8,378 bases of DNA from an uncultured Erwinia sp. (GTDB taxonomy: Bacteria > Pseudomonadota > Gammaproteobacteria > Enterobacterales > Enterobacteriaceae). Both the position numbers and the translations under genes were made by a program. Shown piece after piece: positions 6,958 through 8,378 of the stretch (within the stretch, counting starts at the first letter, position 1; every line of letters begins with the position of its first letter). A model generated the notes under the pieces. It was not told the origin of the DNA and ran no database searches. It saw only the letters and a program-made list of their open reading frames with translations. The stretch covers positions 1 to 8,378 of the forward strand of contig CAMIKG010000104.1 in assembly GCA_946221915.1 (NCBI GenBank), in the 5' to 3' direction.

Positions 6958-6986
6958 AGTATACCCGAAACCCCCTGCCCTCACAA
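6958..6986 (-). promoter_or_regulatory. pyrG promoter (sigma-70 type)
   Basis: On the minus strand TTGTGA (6981-6986, 4 of 6) and TATACT (6958-6963, 5 of 6) are separated by exactly 17 bases. Transcription would start near 6951, giving a leader of about 50 bases before pyrG. The leader shows no attenuator-like hairpin plus U-tract, so I see no evidence of CTP-controlled attenuation like that of Bacillus. Confidence 0.7.
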
Positions 6987-7207
6987 TTGATCCTTTCTGG
7001 TTGTGTGCGCGCCAACGTGTTTATGGTGCTAAAAGTAGCCGATAAACGCGTGATGTGGATTGATTTTGGTCATAAGAACAGGGGTTATTTTATTTTTGCT
7101 GAATCGAGTCAACTTCTTGTCTGGAGGAAAGTCGTCTGGCTGTTCGGGATACCTCAGGCAACCACATGGTGTGGACAAGCCCTGCGGCTAGCAAATTTGC
7201 TTTGGCA
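6987..7207. other. Non-coding DNA between pyrG promoter and repeats
   Basis: This is the unique part of the 510-bp gap between mazG and pyrG. I find no gene that I can support. It contains an AT-rich patch (about 7084-7112). On the minus strand that patch has TTGACT (7107-7112, 5 of 6), a 17-base spacer and AATAAC (7084-7089, 4 of 6), a possible second pyrG promoter. A plus-strand reading frame (ATG 7023 to stop 7232, 69 codons) has no ribosome binding site and runs into the repeat, so I do not call it a gene. An unannotated small RNA cannot be excluded. Confidence 0.45.
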
Positions 7208-7315
7208 GCCCCTTCCTCAGCAGAGCGGGTGAAGGCTGGGATGGGGCACTGGCAACCCCGAACTTCTGCCACTTGCTCCCCCTCCCTAACCCTCCCCCAT
7301 TCTATGGGGGAGGGG
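7208..7315. repeat. GC-rich two-hairpin intergenic repeat, copy 2
   Basis: This is the same family and orientation as 509-613. The left hairpin is degraded: CCCCTTCCTC and GGTGAAGG no longer pair well. The shared linker GAAGGCTGGGATGGGG and the CTCCCCCTCCC block remain. The right hairpin is perfect: CCCTCCCCCAT (7290-7300) pairs with ATGGGGGAGGG (7304-7314), an 11-bp stem on a 3-base loop. It lies downstream of mazG, so in the mazG transcript it would be a stable 3' structure. Confidence 0.75.
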
Positions 7316-7403
7316 ACCAGATCGGCGATGCCAGTCTGAACGGGTATAAAACGGCCCCATGGTATAGGGCGGGGATCAGATCGGCGATGGCAGCCTGAGC
7401 GGG
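7295..7403. repeat. Direct repeat pair (33 bp, period 59) beside mazG
   Basis: The 33-bp segments 7312-7344 and 7371-7403 match at 29 positions; both contain CAGATCGGCGATG. Each follows a CCCCAT...GGGG hairpin piece (7295-7315 and 7355-7374), so the duplicated module is about 50 bp: hairpin plus tail. The second copy ends 9 bp before the mazG stop. A shorter relative of the tail, CGCCAGTCTG, occurs upstream of mazG near 8208-8217. Confidence 0.75.
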
Positions 7404-7412
7404 AATCAGAAT

Positions 7413-8180
7413 TTACTCCCCCGCTTTCACCTGCTGCCACGCGGCTTCCATCTGCTCCAGGCTGGCGTCCTGCAGTGTCATCCCCTGTTCGGTGATGATC
7501 TGCTCAACCTGACGGAAACGGCGTTCAAATTTGCGGTTGGCGTTTTGCAGCGCGGTTTCCGCTTTGCTGCCAAGGTGGCGTGACAGGTTGACGGTGGCGA
7601 ATAGCAGATCGCCAATCTCCTCTTCCAGTTTGGCCGGGTTGACTACCGCCTGCTGCGCTTCATGCATCACTTCGTCGATCTCTTCATGCACTTTATCCAG
7701 CACTGGCCCCAGCGAGTCCCAGTCAAAACCCACCGCCGCACAGCGTTTCTGGATTTTATACGCACGCATCAGCGCAGGCAGGGCTTCAGGAATATCATCC
7801 AGCGCGGAGTGGCGCGTTTTTTCCGCGCGTTCAGCGGATTTAATCTGCTCCCAGTCAACGCTGTCAGCGGCGGCACCTGCAAAGATATGCGGGTGACGGC
7901 GTTCCATTTTGTCGCTGATGGCGTTGCAGATATCATCGAAACTGAAGCGCCCTTCTTCGCGGGCGATTTGTGCGTAAAACACGATCTGAAACAGCAGATC
8001 GCCCAGCTCATCGCGCAGATCGCTATAATCTTCGCGCTGGATAGCGTCCAGCACTTCATAGGTTTCTTCCAGCGTGTAGGGCGCGATGGTGGCGTAGCTT
8101 TGCTGGCGATCCCACGGACAGCCGTGTTGCGGATCGCGCAGGGTTTTCATGATGCCCAGCAGGCGATCGAGTGCGTTCAT
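7413..8180 (-). CDS. mazG: Nucleoside triphosphate pyrophosphohydrolase MazG
   Basis: MazG hydrolyses NTPs and dNTPs to monophosphates and pyrophosphate; in E. coli it is linked to nucleotide-pool cleaning and to lowering (p)ppGpp during starvation. From ATG 8180 the protein has 255 residues, slightly shorter than the E. coli protein of about 263 because the C-terminus ends at QVKAGE. Two MazG repeats are visible. The N-terminal one has E38-E39-x2-E42 and E58-x2-D61. The C-terminal one, the catalytic half in E. coli, has E166-E167-x2-E170 and E188-x2-D191, the magnesium-binding EExxE/ExxD signature. The start is chosen because AGGAA (8186-8190) lies 5 bases upstream and the N-terminus matches the family. 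A 22-residue upstream extension to 8246 would be repeat-derived. In E. coli mazEF lies directly upstream; no such genes appear before the window ends. Confidence 0.97.
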   Translation of the reverse strand: MNALDRLLGIMKTLRDPQHGCPWDRQQSYATIAPYTLEETYEVLDAIQREDYSDLRDELGDLLFQIVFYAQIAREEGRFSFDDICNAISDKMERRHPHIFAGAAADSVDWEQIKSAERAEKTRHSALDDIPEALPALMRAYKIQKRCAAVGFDWDSLGPVLDKVHEEIDEVMHEAQQAVVNPAKLEEEIGDLLFATVNLSRHLGSKAETALQNANRKFERRFRQVEQIITEQGMTLQDASLEQMEAAWQQVKAGE

Positions 8181-8291
8181 AGTTTTTCCTGAAAATGAGA
8201 TGGGGTCGCCAGTCTGGCTGCTTCCCCTGTAGCGAAATGGGTACACCGTTGGGCTTATCTGTTATCCCATAGTCAAATGGGGGGCTGCTTT
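8181..8291. other. Non-coding region upstream of mazG with degenerate hairpin pieces
   Basis: I see no gene here. Two related fragments, CCCCTGTAGCGAAATGGG (8224-8241) and CCCATAGTCAAATGGGG (8266-8282), resemble the CCCCAT...ATGGGG hairpin piece of the repeats near 7295 and 7355. CGCCAGTCTG near 8208-8217 matches the tail of the 59-bp direct repeat. The region therefore looks built largely of decayed repeat modules. I find no convincing promoter for mazG. Confidence 0.5.
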
Positions 8292-8378
8292 GCTCCTTCC
8301 CCCGCGTGGCGGGGGAAGGCTGGGATGGGGGAGCAGCGACATCATAGCCTGGGTGTCGCTGTTTCCCCTCCCCAGCCC
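8292..8378. repeat. GC-rich two-hairpin intergenic repeat, copy 3 (cut by window end)
   Basis: This is the same family and orientation as 509-613 and 7208-7315. The left hairpin is perfect: CCTTCCCCCG (8295-8304) pairs with CGGGGGAAGG (8310-8319), a 10-bp stem on a 5-base loop. The linker GGCTGGGATGGGGGAGC and the CCCCTCCCCAGCCC block follow, and the right hairpin is lost at the window edge. It lies upstream of mazG, perhaps at the 3' end of the next gene. Confidence 0.8.

Noticed and set aside
7122..7132. GGAGGAAAGTC, resembling part of the bacterial RNase P RNA core
   Set aside because: None of the other conserved RNase P RNA blocks is nearby, and the gap is too small for a full RNA in either direction.
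6732..7232. 166-codon plus-strand frame over the pyrG start and the upstream gap
   Set aside because: It overlaps pyrG coding DNA and its promoter, lacks a ribosome binding site at any internal ATG and ends in a repeat.
7090..7440. 116-codon minus-strand frame across the repeats after mazG
   Set aside because: It starts inside mazG and is made mostly of repeat DNA; the product is repeat-encoded R/S/P-rich sequence.
8181..8291. TTGACT on the minus strand as a mazG -35 box
   Set aside because: No acceptable -10 box lies 15-19 bases downstream of it.

Overview
The window looks like ordinary chromosome from a gamma-proteobacterium of the order Enterobacterales. QueD, QueE, enolase, CTP synthase and MazG all read as close relatives of the Escherichia coli proteins, and the run mazG-pyrG-eno on one strand with queE beyond it matches the enterobacterial relA-mazG-pyrG-eno neighbourhood. 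The enolase sequence and repeat content feel closer to Erwinia/Pantoea-type genomes than to E. coli itself, but that is only an impression. No phage, transposase, integrase, tRNA, rRNA or CRISPR was seen.

Layout: a 145-bp 5' region leads into queD (+). It is followed tail-to-tail by queE (-), with a GC-rich hairpin repeat between them. On the minus strand, reading right to left, come mazG, a 510-bp gap with the pyrG promoter and more hairpin repeats, pyrG, a 450-bp spacer holding three tandem ERIC elements, eno with two 3' hairpins (one a clear terminator), a membrane acyltransferase (AT3 domain fused to SGNH), and queE. Beyond mazG the window ends in another copy of the GC-rich repeat.

Function: QueD and QueE catalyse successive steps towards 7-deazaguanine for queuosine in tRNA. 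PyrG makes CTP and Eno makes phosphoenolpyruvate; they form a known operon in E. coli. MazG hydrolyses NTPs. The acyltransferase is the one accessory-looking gene and probably O-acylates a cell-surface glycan.

The coding genes are not novel. The most interesting content is intergenic: a triple tandem ERIC array, two copies of which are base-identical, inside the pyrG-eno transcription unit; and a two-hairpin GC-rich repeat present three times in the same orientation at gene boundaries. I found no convincing undescribed multi-gene system. Three start codons are placed downstream of the longest possible ORF: queE (1318), the acyltransferase (3301) and mazG (8180).
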